From assembly GCA_033060915.1 (NCBI GenBank), contig CM065378.1, positions 7,623,501-7,687,500 on the forward strand: a DNA stretch of 64,000 nucleotides, given 5' to 3'. This DNA is from Euryodendron excelsum. Lineage: Eukaryota; Streptophyta; Magnoliopsida; Ericales; Pentaphylacaceae. Shown in pieces: positions 37,395-49,356 of the stretch; the first letter of the stretch is position 1; every line of letters starts with the position of its first letter. The translations under genes and the position numbers were made by a program. Under the pieces are notes generated by a model, which had not been told where the DNA came from, searched no databases, and saw only the letters and a program-made list of their open reading frames with translations.

Positions 37395-39525
37395 TTCTTT
37401 TTTTATATAGAAATATTTTCTAAACTCTATATATACTAAGAGATATTTATGTATTATTACAATATGAATTGTACATTCTAGTTATTTTGGTGTATATTTA
37501 GATTGGGATCTAATAAAGGTATCCTAAACTCTAACCCACTCCAAAACAAAATCATGTCCCCTATAACTCGCTCGTAACCCATTTTATTCTGGAAATAAGC
37601 TATATAATTGAACTATGATTGGCTTAACGATTGGTTTTTTACCATCTTTTAGAGCTTTTGCGCTAAAAAATTCCACAAGCCTGTTAAAAAAAAGAAAAAG
37701 AAAGATGCTTAGGTTAGATTAATGAACAAATAATTCATTTCAAATAAAGCTACTTGTGATCCTTTTATTTTAAACCAGAATTACTCATTATTTTGGTTTT
37801 TAATTTTAAAAATATTATTGTCACATTATTTTGCCAAAAATTTTTTTTTTTGGTTCATAAAACAAAATTTTACACAATGAATTGATATCATCTAGTGTGC
37901 GAAGGTTTCTATAAATTGTATCAGCTAAAGCCTAAAGAGCTTAATGTAATTTGAATGTGACTTTTTTTTAGCCGATGTTTGGCTTTGACTTTGGTTTAGG
38001 CTTATAATTGTTTACTAGCTAAAATATTAATATAAATTCATAAATCAAAGTAAAAAATTGATTTGTCCCAATTTTTCTTCTTCTTTTTTTTTTTTTTTTT
38101 TTTTTCCTTCTTCTACGTTGTTTAGTGCTGATAGGCATCGGCGGCTGGAGTGTCACATCCAACATATAATATGTATATATTAGAGCTTATTCCTAATTAA
38201 GGACAATTTACCAAATATCTATGCTCCTCCCTCCCTTCCTTATTATTCAAGAACATGATGGACCCCACTACTCTTTATCTTTCTAATCTCTATATAGTTC
38301 CACTCTCATTGACAATTAATAAACTTTTCTTTAGTACTTAACTAACCAGTACTAATTATTAAGTTAATCAATCTCTTTCTTTCTTTTTCATTTATTCCAT
38401 ATAAATCTTGGTACCTCTTCCTCCCTCCTTCCAAAGTCTCTCTCTCTCACACACATTCAAATTAAATTTACTTATTACATACGCTATGAATATCCCTATA
38501 TATATACATACATAACATATATGCACACAACCCTCCCCTAACTGAAGTTCGTAATAATTCATTTTTGACAGATTAGGAACATTACTTAGTATTGATCCCA
38601 TTTAATTAGTTTTTAAGATTAGTTAATTTTTACTAGCTAATTAACTATGTAAAGAAAACACAATTTGCTAAAGTTGCTACTGCTTTTGCAACAAAAACAC
38701 AAGTTGCTAAATGTGCGCACCCTCTATATTCAGTAGCTCTTCCTTCTTGTTCCTTCCTGTAATCACCTCTCACATGAAAACTCTATTTCTTTAATAATAA
38801 TAATAAATAAATAAAACTCCAATCCACTACTCTCACTACCTCACACTGCTCCTCCTTAGACCGCTTCTACTCTTACTAGGGCAATCTCACCCCGAATTAT
38901 CAAAATCCAAATTTGAGGTTGTTCAATAAAATTTAATGTGTTCGATTTCTAATTGTTTGAAAAGAAATTATACTTCCCAGAAATCAATTATTCAATTTTC
39001 TATCCGTAATATAAATTTTTGTTCAGAGTTTTACTTTTCATTTTTTGATATGTGAGTTCATGTCATTTTTTGAGAAAGTTTGAGTAGATTAGGAAGAGAC
39101 AAAAGAACAATCAGTAAAATTAAATTCCCAAATAAGTCACGTATTATAGTGATAATGACCTACTTTTATATAAAATTATGCAATATGATATGGTATGATA
39201 TCCACACCTATACACATTCTTAAACATTTGTTCTATGATCCTATCTACTTAAGAGAGGTTCCACATCAGCATATAATTAAATTTGAGTAATGTTATACAA
39301 GTATCTAATCACAATAATGTGGCTGAGTTGAATCCTATTATTTTTAAATAAAATACCTATTAAATGACTTTTCATTAAAAGTCCCACTAAGAATTCGTAT
39401 AAAAGAACAGAATATTTCATTAAATTTTGATGAGTGATGCCAAACAAAAAAAATTAACCCAAAGTAATGTGGCTAGTTGTGGTCCTCTCGTTTGAAAAAA
39501 AAAACCCATCAACTTAGAATTTAAG
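37395..39525. other. Intergenic, nothing coding recognised
   Basis: AT-rich with long T runs (for example 38086-38105) and short TC and AC microsatellites near 38440. A minus-strand frame at 38392-38601 has no known motif. No transposon ends were identified. Confidence 0.4.
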
Positions 39526-39660
39526 AGTAATTATACTTTACTCCCTTATAGTTTGAGCAAAAATCAAATGACTCATTTGATTTAAAAGTGAACACATGAT
39601 CTCTTTATGATTTTATATGAGGGTCTCGTGTTGGGTAGACTCTTTCACATCGGGAGATAT

Positions 39661-39715
<55 letters not shown>

Positions 39716-40284
39716 AAGTTAATACTCTCTTCCCAAACTTTTCATTTAACAGGTTATGTTGGGTTTGGTTATTGAAAAAAAAAAAAAATCTCTTTACGGT
39801 TTGGACTTAACTCTAAAATAGATGGAAATTGTTAGAATTAACGGTAATTCTATCAAAAGGGTATTTTTTTCATTTTATCTCTCTAAAATGAAAGATCAAA
39901 AAAACAATTTTGCCCTTTATGCCAATATAAAAGGTTATTATTCTTCACTAGAGCATTTTTGTTATTTCACTAAATATGTCAAGATTTCATCTATTTTACA
40001 GATAAGTTTAATGATAAAAATACCCCTGAGATATAATTACCTTAATTCTAACGATTTTTATCTATTTTGCAGTTAAGTCCAAACTATAAAAAAACATTTG
40101 TGGGAACTTCAACAGTTGGAACCAGGGGTTTTGCCAGTTGGGCGGGAAGTGTTTACTTCGACAGTGCAGACGGACTTGCATCGGTTATCGCGGATGGGCA
40201 TCTTTGGTCGATGTTGTTCACTTTTAATTCACATGAGAGTTATCTGATTTTTGTTCAAATCACAAGGTTAAGTGTAATTACCCC
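39526..40284. mobile_element. MITE-like palindromic element, copy 2, with nested insert
   Basis: The left end gtaattatactttactccc, then tttgagcaaaaatcaaatga and aaaagtgaacacatgatctc, is mirrored at the right by gttcacttttaattcacatg, agttatctgatttttgttca and gtgtaattacccc. It is the same family as 37012-37394 but about 380 bp longer. The extra length includes a (GT)n run and a stretch starting tgagggtctcgtgttgggta that may be a second insertion. The reading frames inside it are not genes. Confidence 0.55.
39663..39712. repeat. (GT)25 microsatellite
   Basis: A perfect GT run of about 50 bases nested in the MITE-like element. Confidence 0.95.
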
Positions 40285-40640
40285 TAGAATTTAAAAATAC
40301 CACAATCATATTATTTTATATAATTTTTGTATAAAAATTGTTTATGTAACATTTTCCAATTTTGACTTCCAGATGTTTCCTAAGATAACGCTAATGCAAA
40401 CTCTAGCCAGCTAACATCTGTATATACGCGGCGCCTAGAATGCGTCTCTCCCTATCTCTCTCATATATACACAAATGAATGTGAATGTGTATTTGTATCG
40501 CTCTACATATACACAGAGAGAAGAAAATCTGTCTTGAATAGAGAAAGTTGGTAAAACTCCTAACATTAATCATTTAGTAAAGACCGGACAATCCAAAGAT
40601 CTTGATCGATCTCTGGAAAGGTTAGATTCTCGTCAAGGCC

Positions 40641-43600
40641 ATGGCTTCAGATCTCTCGATGATCCTTCCAAGGGTTCTCATAGTCTCTCGACGAACCGTA
40701 CGCAAGAAAAAGTTTGTAAATTTTGTGGGTTTGTTCCTCTCTCTCTCTCCCTCTCTCTCTAACTGCTAGAGTTCTTATTTGGTTGGGATCAAGATGTGTG
40801 TGTTTGCATGTACCATATATAAAGTGCGTGTTTGTGTGCGCGAGTTTTATAGGTGTTATATATACAAAATAATCTTTGAATATACATGACTTTATGCATT
40901 ATGTATATTTGTAAATATTATATATATATATTTGTAACTATTCACCATGGTTTTTTGCAGTTCTCCAAAGGTTTTCTCTCTCATATATATATATATATAT
41001 ATATTTTTGGTAACCAGAGATCCAAAACCCATTGTAAAATCAAAGAGTAAACTGCCCTCGTAGCCTTGTACTTTACATTGATTCTCATCTAAGTCTCTCA
41101 CTTTTTAATTGTAACAATTAAACTTTATATGTTATGTTTGAATAAAAAATTTGGTGAGGGAAAGAAAAAAGAAAAATGAAGAGGAAACGGAAGTACATCA
41201 TATGTTTGGTTGTTCAAAAAAATAGAGTGTAAAAGAATATAAAAAGAAAGAAGTAACATCTGTAATTTTATTCTATTTTTCCTTAACTTTTCATTTTTTT
41301 TTCTCTTAATAATCCTAGATTCCAAACACAGCATTGGGTTAAGTTGAAATGAGAAAATTAGCTCTAATAAAAAATGTTCATGAGGGAATAAAGTGAAATT
41401 ATGTAGAAAATGCAAAGATGTTACCTGTCATAACTTTTACTTGTGATTGTCTTAACAGAAAAAAAAATGTAATTGTTGGCCCAGGATTGTACACTTAGCA
41501 CCTGCAGTTTGCACAAAGTTTAAATTTAGTCTCTCCAGGGCATTTTCCATCAGCTGGATAACAGCTGACGAAAACTCCAAATTGCAATTTGATGGATAAA
41601 CTGTTACAATTTAAAAGTCAAGGACTAAGTGAGATTGAGTATAAAAAGTAGAAAGCGTAAATTACCCTAAAACATTTAAAGAAGGCCTTAAATGAGATTG
41701 ATGCTACCTAGCTGTGTCTTTTGGCTTGTTTGGTGGTTTATTTATATATGTTTTTGTGATTATATACATACAAGCAAGCAATCTCTTGAATATTGCAATA
41801 ATTAAAGATTTAAATCCCACACCAATCATCCCTATATAAATCCAAATTATTGATGTAACATAAGCAGTTTCCCTACTATGAGCAGGAGAATATCACCTAG
41901 ATCTCATTGTGAGCTATGGAGCAGTACCAGTCATCGTCCCCAGAGTCAATGGAGTCCACATACTGCTCGAAAGCTTAGAACCAATCCATGGCGTGCTCCT
42001 CTGCGAAGGCGAGGACATCGATCCATCCCTCTACGACGCTGAATTGTCCGGCTTTTCAGCCGAAGAGCTCGAAGAAATCAAGCAACTGCACGAAAGTGAC
42101 ACCGCCACAGAGAAAGACACAATCGAGCTGCGGCTAGCAAAGCTTTGCCTAGAAAGAACATACCCTACTTGGGCATTTGCAGAGGGTCACAGGTCCTTAA
42201 CGTTGCTTGTGGGGGTACCCTTTACCAAGATGTAGATAAAGAACTCCTAAAGAACTCTCCAGAATACCAGAGAGTAATTCACATGAACAATGAAAACTAC
42301 GACGGGCATAGGCACGTGGTGAAGGTGATTGAGAACACCCCTTTCGAACTCTGGTTTAAAGAGTCTCTAGAAGATGAGAAAATGGAGATTTTTGTGAATA
42401 GTTACCACCACAAGGTGTTAAGAGACTAGCTCAGAGATTTGTTCCGATGGCTTGCGCTCCGGACGGGTTGATTGAAGGGTTCTATGACCCTGATGCCTAT
42501 AATCCTGAAGAGGGTAAGTTCATCATGGGCCTTCAATTTCATCCGGAGCGAATGCGCCACCAGGATTCCGATGCTTTTGATTACCCTGGATGCCCATCTG
42601 CATATCAGGTAATTTTTTGCATGAATTCATCCTCCAGTGCTAGGCAGAGGAATTTTGATCTTGTATTTTTGCTATTGTGTAGGAATTTGTGAAAGCTGTA
42701 ATAGCTTATGAGAAGAAGCTGAATGATTCGGCTTCCATACCGAAATCTCCGAAGCTTGATCAGGAAATGGAGAAGAAGAGAAAGACTATCGTCCGGAGTT
42801 TCTCGATTGCTAAAGACATGTATAGCACCGGCCGGGGGACACTTTCAGCCCGACAGTCTGAACTCGGACCGGGAGCTGAATTTCTGGAGGTAAGAGATGA
42901 ATTTATGCTTGAATTGGTATTAAGAAAACCTAACCTAGAAAATGGTTCCAAAAAACTCAGAAACAACAAAACTGTCGTTCTTGGCAAGTTTTATCACTTA
43001 CCCAAATGAAAAAGTTGACTTTATTTCATAGAAATCAGCCAAATCAAATCTATTTCTACCAGTCTAGTAAGGAACAAATTTTTATTTGTTTCGGTCAAAA
43101 TGGACACGTTTCTTGCGAGAACGAAACCAAACACTAATAAAATAATAAATTTTTTGTGTTTCTATTGAAATACACAAAAACATAGCGAGAAGCCCCAAAA
43201 CAAGCATAATATATCAAATTCAGGAATTTCATAAATACTCTACAATTTTGTTTGAAAAAAAAAAAGCAAAAAGTTGTATTTTGTTATATTAATATTTGTT
43301 ACTTCTAAAATATTTCAAAATGCTTTCATTTCCGTACTAATGGAAATGGAATTTTGATACTTGATTCCTACCATATTCAACAACTATGAAGTGTTTACAG
43401 TCGTCAAAGCTGACTATATTGGGTACATATGTTTGCAGGAGAATACGGCGTTGAGTTTGCAACAGGAGAATAGACTGAAGCAGATGGGGGCAACGGTCAG
43501 GAATGCTTCGGCGTACATAGACAGGTTGAGGATGAATGAAGAAAGGGAGAGAGTTGCAAGGACTATAATGGGGAAGATGTCAATAGAGCAGCTGTCTGAC

Positions 43601-43695
43601 CTGACCGGATGTCTTTCTACCACATGATGGGGCAGATTTGTTCCGAGGCATTGGAGAGGAAGCTTAATGGCCTTATGAATGAAGTTGGCCGATAA
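40641..43695 (+). CDS. Class-I glutamine amidotransferase-like protein (GAT1/peptidase C26), three frameshifts
   Basis: Exons 40641-40728, 41886-42608, 42683-42889 and 43439-43695 have GT-AG borders and coherent phases. The order of motifs matches plant GAT1_2.1-type proteins: [42 protein letters not shown], then the nucleophile elbow [20 protein letters not shown], later VNSYHHK, and the catalytic His-Glu in GLQFHPERM. The family hydrolyses gamma-glutamyl or glutamine amide bonds; the Cys and His/Glu needed are all present. The exact substrate is not certain. The frame is broken three times: near 42157 (just before the nucleophile Cys), near 42414 (after YHHK) and near 43606 (35 codons before the end). 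Each break is repaired by one extra base in or beside a short A or G run, and with all three repairs the total becomes an exact multiple of three (about 425 codons). No in-frame nonsense change is seen otherwise. Either these are base-calling errors in homopolymers or the gene has died recently. Intron 1 (1157 bp) has a (TC) run just after the donor. Confidence 0.88.
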
Positions 43696-46223
43696 TATGA
43701 AACGTACACCTACAATGTGAAGGTTATTATTGGTTGTCATCTGTCATATTTTATTTCCTTTTCCCTCTTAGAATGTTTACTTCAATTATAAATACATTCT
43801 CTCTCTCTCTCTCTCATTCGGATTTCCTAGCCAGTTTTTTTTACCACTTTTTGACGAAATAAAACGAAATCATAAACCATGCACTCGCAAAAAAAAAAAA
43901 TACGAACACTTCCACATTATTGTTAATTAATTTCTTGAACCGGCCTAATCACAAGAGTTATCCCTTGACCACTTACTCCTCATACTTAAGTCTTAAGTTT
44001 GAACTCTCTTAGTGCTTTTATCAAATTAATCATTATTTTTGTAATGTGTAAAATATACATTAGTCGATTCTCGTGTAGACAGTAATCTTATCTGCCAGTT
44101 AGTGAAAAGAAAAAAGCATTTTCTAGTTAGCAAGACAAATAGACCTTGGATACGAGGTTGTACGGGGACTTTAGCTTCCTCAATCCCTCAATCTCAAACC
44201 GGCACCTCATTGTTGGAATTTCAGTCAAAAGCCGTCATTGATAAAGTGGTAAAGGTTAGCTAGGAGTCTAGGACTAGGAATGACAAGAGGAATGGTTCTA
44301 CTAAACCCTATTGGACTTCTAATAAAAAAACTATACCCTACACTACACCCCATCTCAAACTTGTGAGTCGAACCTCCCTATCTTATCATCGTTCCATTTA
44401 AGTTAACTGAAATTCAAATTATAATGAGTTGAACCGTATAATAAAATTTCAAAATTTTTTGTTTTTGAAATTAAAAATAATACAAATTATACAAATACTG
44501 TTATGATGTAAAATTAAAAAAGAAAGACTAAATCCCAATATTAAGAAGTAAAATTAAAACTTTTAATGTATAATTCTATATACTAATAATTATTAAGGCT
44601 CAGTTGATAGAGCTTAAATTTAGTTTTTTTTTTTGTTTATAAGTAAAAAAAATTAAAATTTTTTTTAAGTTTTTTGCTTTTATAAGCTAAGATAAGTAAA
44701 CAAAACAAAACAAAATTAAAAAAAAATCAGCTTTTTTTTATTACAAGTCAAAAAAGCAAGAAAAAAACTATACCAAGCAAGCCGTAAAGTATAATAAAAG
44801 TATTTGAAAATTTCATAATATAACTAGAGTGGGGGCAAGATAAATAACCTATATCCTACGCCGTCCTAAACACATTTTGGATTTTATATTATTCTTCATA
44901 CCCTAACTCTAACCCATTTATTTATACCTCAAGCCCTTACTATTGGTGACAGGGTGAAGCGGATTACAAGTTTTTTTCGAATAAAATTGTCATTGGACGT
45001 TCTCTCAAAGTGAAACGTCGCAACACCCGGGTGTAATGAGAAGCATGTAAAGTTTCCCACAACGGACAAGAGCAGGTAAAGAAGTTATCCAAGAGAACCA
45101 AGAAGGCACCACCAAGAGGGAAATGAAAACCTATAATATCCAGACTCTTGAGATCTATAAATTCTTCATTTAAAGTCTCAAATTCTAAAATGAATCAGAT
45201 CGAGATGAAAGCAACTGGCGTCCAACTACGTAAAACAAAATTAGAGCACTAATTTTCAACAAGATGAAGATGTAAACAACCAGAACATATGTAGCACAAT
45301 AGCATGAATGAGTAAATGGAAAGTAAAAAACAAGCATGAATCCAAATTGATCGGCATAATACTGGCATGTTTAGCCTCAACATTAACTCACCAGCAACCA
45401 ATTTATAAGGAACTCGGACCTTTATGATTAAAATAACAAATTGGCAAGTCACATAAGCCTTTGCACCGCTACGCAGTTCATCATGCCAGAAGCAGCAATT
45501 TACACATTTAAGGCATGGACAAAACGCATATAAAAAAGTACTACAGAAGCAACTAATATAGCTAAAAACGTGCAAAAAGCATGCACAGCAATAATCCCTA
45601 AGCATCACTTCATTAGGAACAATACTCTTCAGATAACATTTCTCGTCAAACAACTAAAAAAGTTTTTGTGATACATATGATGGGGCAGCTACAATTTGAT
45701 ATCTTGTATCAAAATTCCCTTAAAATGTTAAATAAAATATTACAACGTACTCGGGACACAAAATAGAGCCTGTTCTCCAATATAGTTTACCTATATATGA
45801 AATAGATATAGGAAAAAACAAGCAAGAAGAAATTTCCTCTCATTGATAGCAAGCCAAACCATTGCTTACCCAGGCTTATCTCACCCCTGCATCTAACTCT
45901 TACATTTTCTCTCCTCATTTGGCATTGACCCTCATTATACTTGCCCTCATATCTTAATTAAGCATTTTACTCTCTTCTTTTCTTGCATTTTTCTTTTTTG
46001 TTTAAGTTTCTTTTCTTTTGCTTTTTTTGCTTTTCTTCAAAATGTAACAATAACAGGAAACCAAACCAGAGAAACGCCAAATCAACTTTCCATCTTGATC
46101 CCCACAAAAACCAACATTAGACTTTACTCAAAAGAGAATCATGCCTCTATAAAGGAATGAGTTGGGCTTCTCTCCTAGAATTATACATGAGAAAACAGAG
46201 TAAAGTCATCTCCTAATTTTTTC
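43696..46223. other. Intergenic; MITE-like element and 3' flank of DUF789 gene
   Basis: No gene supported. A short (TC)n lies at 43797-43815. At about 44590-44790 the ends ggctcagttgatagag (left) and ctataccaagcaagcc (right) are imperfect reverse complements around a T-rich then A-rich core, a probable MITE. A minus-strand frame at 45249-45653 (134 codons, Cys-rich) has no recognisable motif and reads like translated non-coding DNA. The right end, up to 46223, is the sequence that followed the DUF789 stop codon before the adjacent LTR inserted. Confidence 0.4.
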
Positions 46224-47165
46224 TGTTGGATATATATATAATAATCCCTATTTAATTATTATGTGTATAATTAGTGATTACAAACAATAAAATAACACGA
46301 ATTATCTAATTATTAACTAGAAGTAATTTTAACTAGAAGACAATTAGAATCTAAATAAGAACAAACTAAATTGTAACGACTTACCCAGTTGTCGTTCACA
46401 AAAATAGAAAATGTACAAGTTGAAAGATAGATCGAGTCAAGTGTTTCACACTCTTTCCTTAAAGACAGATTCACCCCCCACAGTTGGTGCTCACGGGATG
46501 TTGGGCAGCTTCACCAGATGATTTGAACTCTCTCAGGAAATTACGGAAGGAAGAAGAATTCGTTGTATGCAACAATTCGGAATTTTTCAATATTATGAAT
46601 GCTAGAATGTGCTTATTCGAAACACTGGTTCGAACAGGTATCAGCAGCCAAATAGCCCCTTACCGGAGGGACGCACTTGTTCGGTCAAACCGTCAGAAAT
46701 TAATTAATAAAATAATTTAATTCCGACCCTAACCCAAAAAGATAATACTTGAACTCACGACCTGTCCCCAATCGGACGGGCAGATGGCGGCGGCGCGCGC
46801 GTGTGTGGAGTATTGGGTCAACTCATGGGTTCTATAGGTCCTCCCCCTTCCACAAAAGTGGGGTGCTCTTTGGGGCCTAAACCTTACTTCAAACTTGGGT
46901 TATATATGGACAACTTATTTCTCATAAGAAATTAATGTGAGATTACCCACTTTCAACTACATAACCCATATTCAAGGGGGTGACTTTGGAGGCCAATAAC
47001 TCATTCAATCCTACACGGATTTGAGCAAGTAAATAGTCTAGATTCATCTCCTCTCGGAGGTAAATCCAACGCACCAATGACCCGACACAAAGGATGCATG
47101 GATCTCACATTTATATTGGCTCAAAGATCAACAAAATAATGAGTTTACACCCAATTATTCTAACA
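46224..47165 (-). mobile_element. Solo LTR (copia-like), 942 bp, at the DUF789 stop codon
   Basis: Read on the minus strand it begins TGTTAGAATAATTGGGTG (47165 downward) and ends ATATATATCCAACA (46224), the TG...CA termini of an LTR. The flanks on the plus strand are ttttc (46219-46223) and ttatc (47166-47170), a 5-bp target duplication with one mismatch. A TATA-like catatataaccc occurs in the minus orientation near 46905, which supports that orientation. No internal retrotransposon genes adjoin it, so it is a solo LTR left after recombination. The stop codon of the neighbouring DUF789 gene lies inside the target duplication. Confidence 0.72.
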
Positions 47166-48225
47166 TTATCTACGACAAAAAAACAGAAAATCCGGGTGAT
47201 TGACCTGGAGCCAAGTTAGGCATTTGTTGGCAGCCTGCAACAGGGAGTTCAACAATTGTCGCTCATTTCCCCCATTAGGTGTCCACCAGGATCCCTTGAA
47301 CTTGCAGGAAGCAAGACCAAATAGTGGTAAAGAAATCTTGGGGAAACCATCCATCTCACTGGGATAAGTCACAACCGGGGTGTGAACACTTTGAGAGCCT
47401 GTCATAATCATGAAAGTACAACAAAATAACATACTACTTTATAAACTCGACCCCGTGCATGATTGCACGTCAAATACAGCTACTCACATACAAAACCCAC
47501 ACAAAGTGTCACACTATTACGCTCCACAAAGAAAATGGGTAAGATTATTTTCTCAGAACTTTTTTTGAAAATAAAAAAAAATGCAAACCCAAGGTAAAGA
47601 CAATATTATGAAAGACTTCTCATGTAGGTTGGGTTTGGAGTTTGGAAAAGAATCAAGACGGATGGACCAGTGACAAAGCAATATATAGCAGATAAACGAG
47701 AGGAGAGGGAGGGGGTCAATCTGGTATGACATCAAACTATATGCAATTAAACTTGATTAAAGACGAAAGCATAATATTTATGAGTAACTCAGGCATCAAC
47801 TGTAAAAATAGTCGTCTTTGAAAAGTGAAAAGAGGCCTACAGCATCAACTGTATAAATTATAGTTGTCAATTTCGTACCGGTCAACGTATTATTTTTTTT
47901 GTTAGTATGATATGTACCGGTACCATACTGGTGCATTTTAGCATACCGTTTCAGATTTATTGTCATATATTTTCAAAAACATATGAATTTATTGCTATAT
48001 TTATATATTTTTTACAAATGTACATATTTATTTATAAGATTTGTATACAATATGAGATCAAATGATCTATATTTATCAATAATACGTTTAATCATATTTG
48101 GAAAAACAAAAAAACCTCCCAGCTATTCAACATATTTTGACCTGACAGTTAAAATCTTTAAACTCTTAAATTTAAAAATATTGTAAAAATCAGAGAGAAG
48201 TCCAAATAATACCAAAAATTTAGTC

Positions 48226-48265
<40 letters not shown>

Positions 48266-48946
48266 TGTGGTTCAGAATTTCAGATGAGGTCATGAGAGAG
48301 AGGGAGAAAAAGTCGAGAGGGATGTCATGTAATGGAGATAAAGAGAGAGAGAGTGCGTCTTTGACTACTGAAATTATACCACTTTTAACTTACATAAAAA
48401 GGTTTGACTACTGTAATTATATCAGTTTTAAGCTACATAAAAAGGTATCAAGCTTGCTTTTATTATAAAACTACCCTACAAGAGCCGCACCGGAACAATC
48501 CGGAATGGACAAAATTCGGACGGAACACCGGAACACGCCGGAAAATTCCGGAAATAGGCGGGACAGTAGCCGGGACTGAACTGCCTGCAGTGTATATCGT
48601 TTTCCTGCCGGACCAGTACGTTTGGGACCGTATCGACCGGTATGTAATGGAATTAACAAGGTACAAATAGTTGTCTAAAAAACTGAAATTTACAGCTCCG
48701 GGACAAGATACACTGATCTCTACAGAAACAAGGAAATAACACTAGCAAAAGATTATCCAGAATGATATACTGAGTACCACGAGAACACGTGGATAAATAA
48801 TTCTAGTATGTATAATGTATTATTGACAAACTGACAACAAAAATTTTTAGTTACCTGACAAAGGCGTATGAAGGGTATGGAAAGTCAGAAAGCAAGCATC
48901 CAAATCTTTTAATGTCGGTCCCATTGGTATTCTGTAAATCGGATAC
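47166..48946 (-). CDS. DUF789 family protein, last two exons (partial)
   Basis: The exon at 48946-48855 reads (W)YPIYRIPMGPTLKDLDACFL then TFHTLHTPLS. The exon at 47398-47166 continues in phase with SQSVHTPVVTYPSEMDGF, LPLFGLASCKFKG, WWTPNGGNERQLLNSLLQAA and WLQVNHPDFLFFCRR, then TAA. These blocks, in this order, are the conserved C-terminus of plant DUF789 proteins (usually 300-450 residues; function unknown). Both exons have GT-AG borders, and the leading G fits a split Trp codon after the conserved SVAW of the preceding exon. The N-terminal two-thirds was not found in the 15 kb to the right, where transposons are nested. It may lie outside the window or be lost. The 1.46-kb intron between the two exons holds a degenerate transposon. 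The stop codon touches a solo LTR. Confidence 0.87.
47860..48665. mobile_element. Degenerate hAT-like element in a DUF789 intron
   Basis: The left end ttgtcaatttcgtaccggtc and the opposite-strand right end cttgttaattccattacata, followed by ccggtcgatacggtccc, are related inverted ends. The left interior is AT-rich. The right interior is unusually rich in ccgg (six or more ccggaa/cggaac motifs at 48488-48560). A (GA)n run lies at 48231-48262. It lies entirely inside the intron 47399-48854. It is similar in style to the element at 12240-12735. Target duplications are not resolved. Confidence 0.45.
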
Positions 48947-48967
48947 CTGAAAGAATTCCATCAAGAC

Positions 48968-49311
48968 CAGTAAGTCACATCGCCAACCTTGTAAATTTCT
49001 GGATTACAAGGTTGGCTGTGCTGCAGAGAATGGAGACGGTTGGGGTCTGGCAATGTTTGGCAACAATGGAAACTTGGGCTACGCATTGGAAGTTTGTACG
49101 ATCGACGTATTGGCGCCGGTTGAATTGTATGCGGACGAGGGGATTGGGGACTACTTAGAGGTGCTTGGGTGGGGGCTTGTGTTGAAGTGGAAGGCTAGTG
49201 ATTGCAGTGTGTATGAGGGAAGTGGAGGGCTTTGTGGGTTTAATGCTAGTTCCTAGCATTTCAGTTGCTTCTGTCCGGATAGGGCCCATCGTGTCCAGTG
49301 TAGTCCTAGTA

Positions 49312-49312
<1 letters not shown>
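48968..49312 (+). pseudogene. WAK/LRK10L-type receptor kinase ectodomain fragment
   Basis: The plus-strand frame reads CKFLDYKVGCAAENGDGW, LAMFGNNGNLGYALEVC and ELYADEGIGDYLEVLGWGL, then LKWKASDCSVYEGSGGLCGF. This matches the C-terminal half of the extracellular part of plant wall-associated-kinase-like (LRK10L) receptors, where the W-(x)-C-x-x-C-x-x-SGG-x-CG(Y/F) cysteine block closes the ectodomain. A TAG stop at 49254-49256 interrupts the frame, after which it continues HFSCFCPDRAHRVQC, the usual next segment. No signal peptide, transmembrane segment or kinase is found nearby. It is therefore a captured or leftover exon fragment with one nonsense mutation. It begins about 20 bp from a DUF789 exon on the opposite strand. 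Confidence 0.75.

Positions 49313-49316
<4 letters not shown>

Positions 49317-49354
<38 letters not shown>
49317..49354. repeat. (TC)n microsatellite
   Basis: A CT dinucleotide run of about 38 bases directly after the receptor fragment. Confidence 0.9.

Positions 49355-49356
<2 letters not shown>

Noticed and set aside
41125..41415. Open minus-strand frame in intron 1 of the amidotransferase gene
   Set aside because: It is A/G-rich then T/C-rich sequence bounded by inverted tgtttgg / ccaaaca motifs, more likely a small MITE than a gene; the evidence was too weak to list it as one.
45249..45653. 134-codon minus-strand open frame
   Set aside because: The composition is rich in Cys, Phe and Ile, as in translated AT-rich non-coding DNA. 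It has no domain, no splice partner and no recognisable relative.
46484..46720. 78-codon plus-strand frame
   Set aside because: It lies within the solo LTR 46224-47165 and has no domain; it is chance openness.
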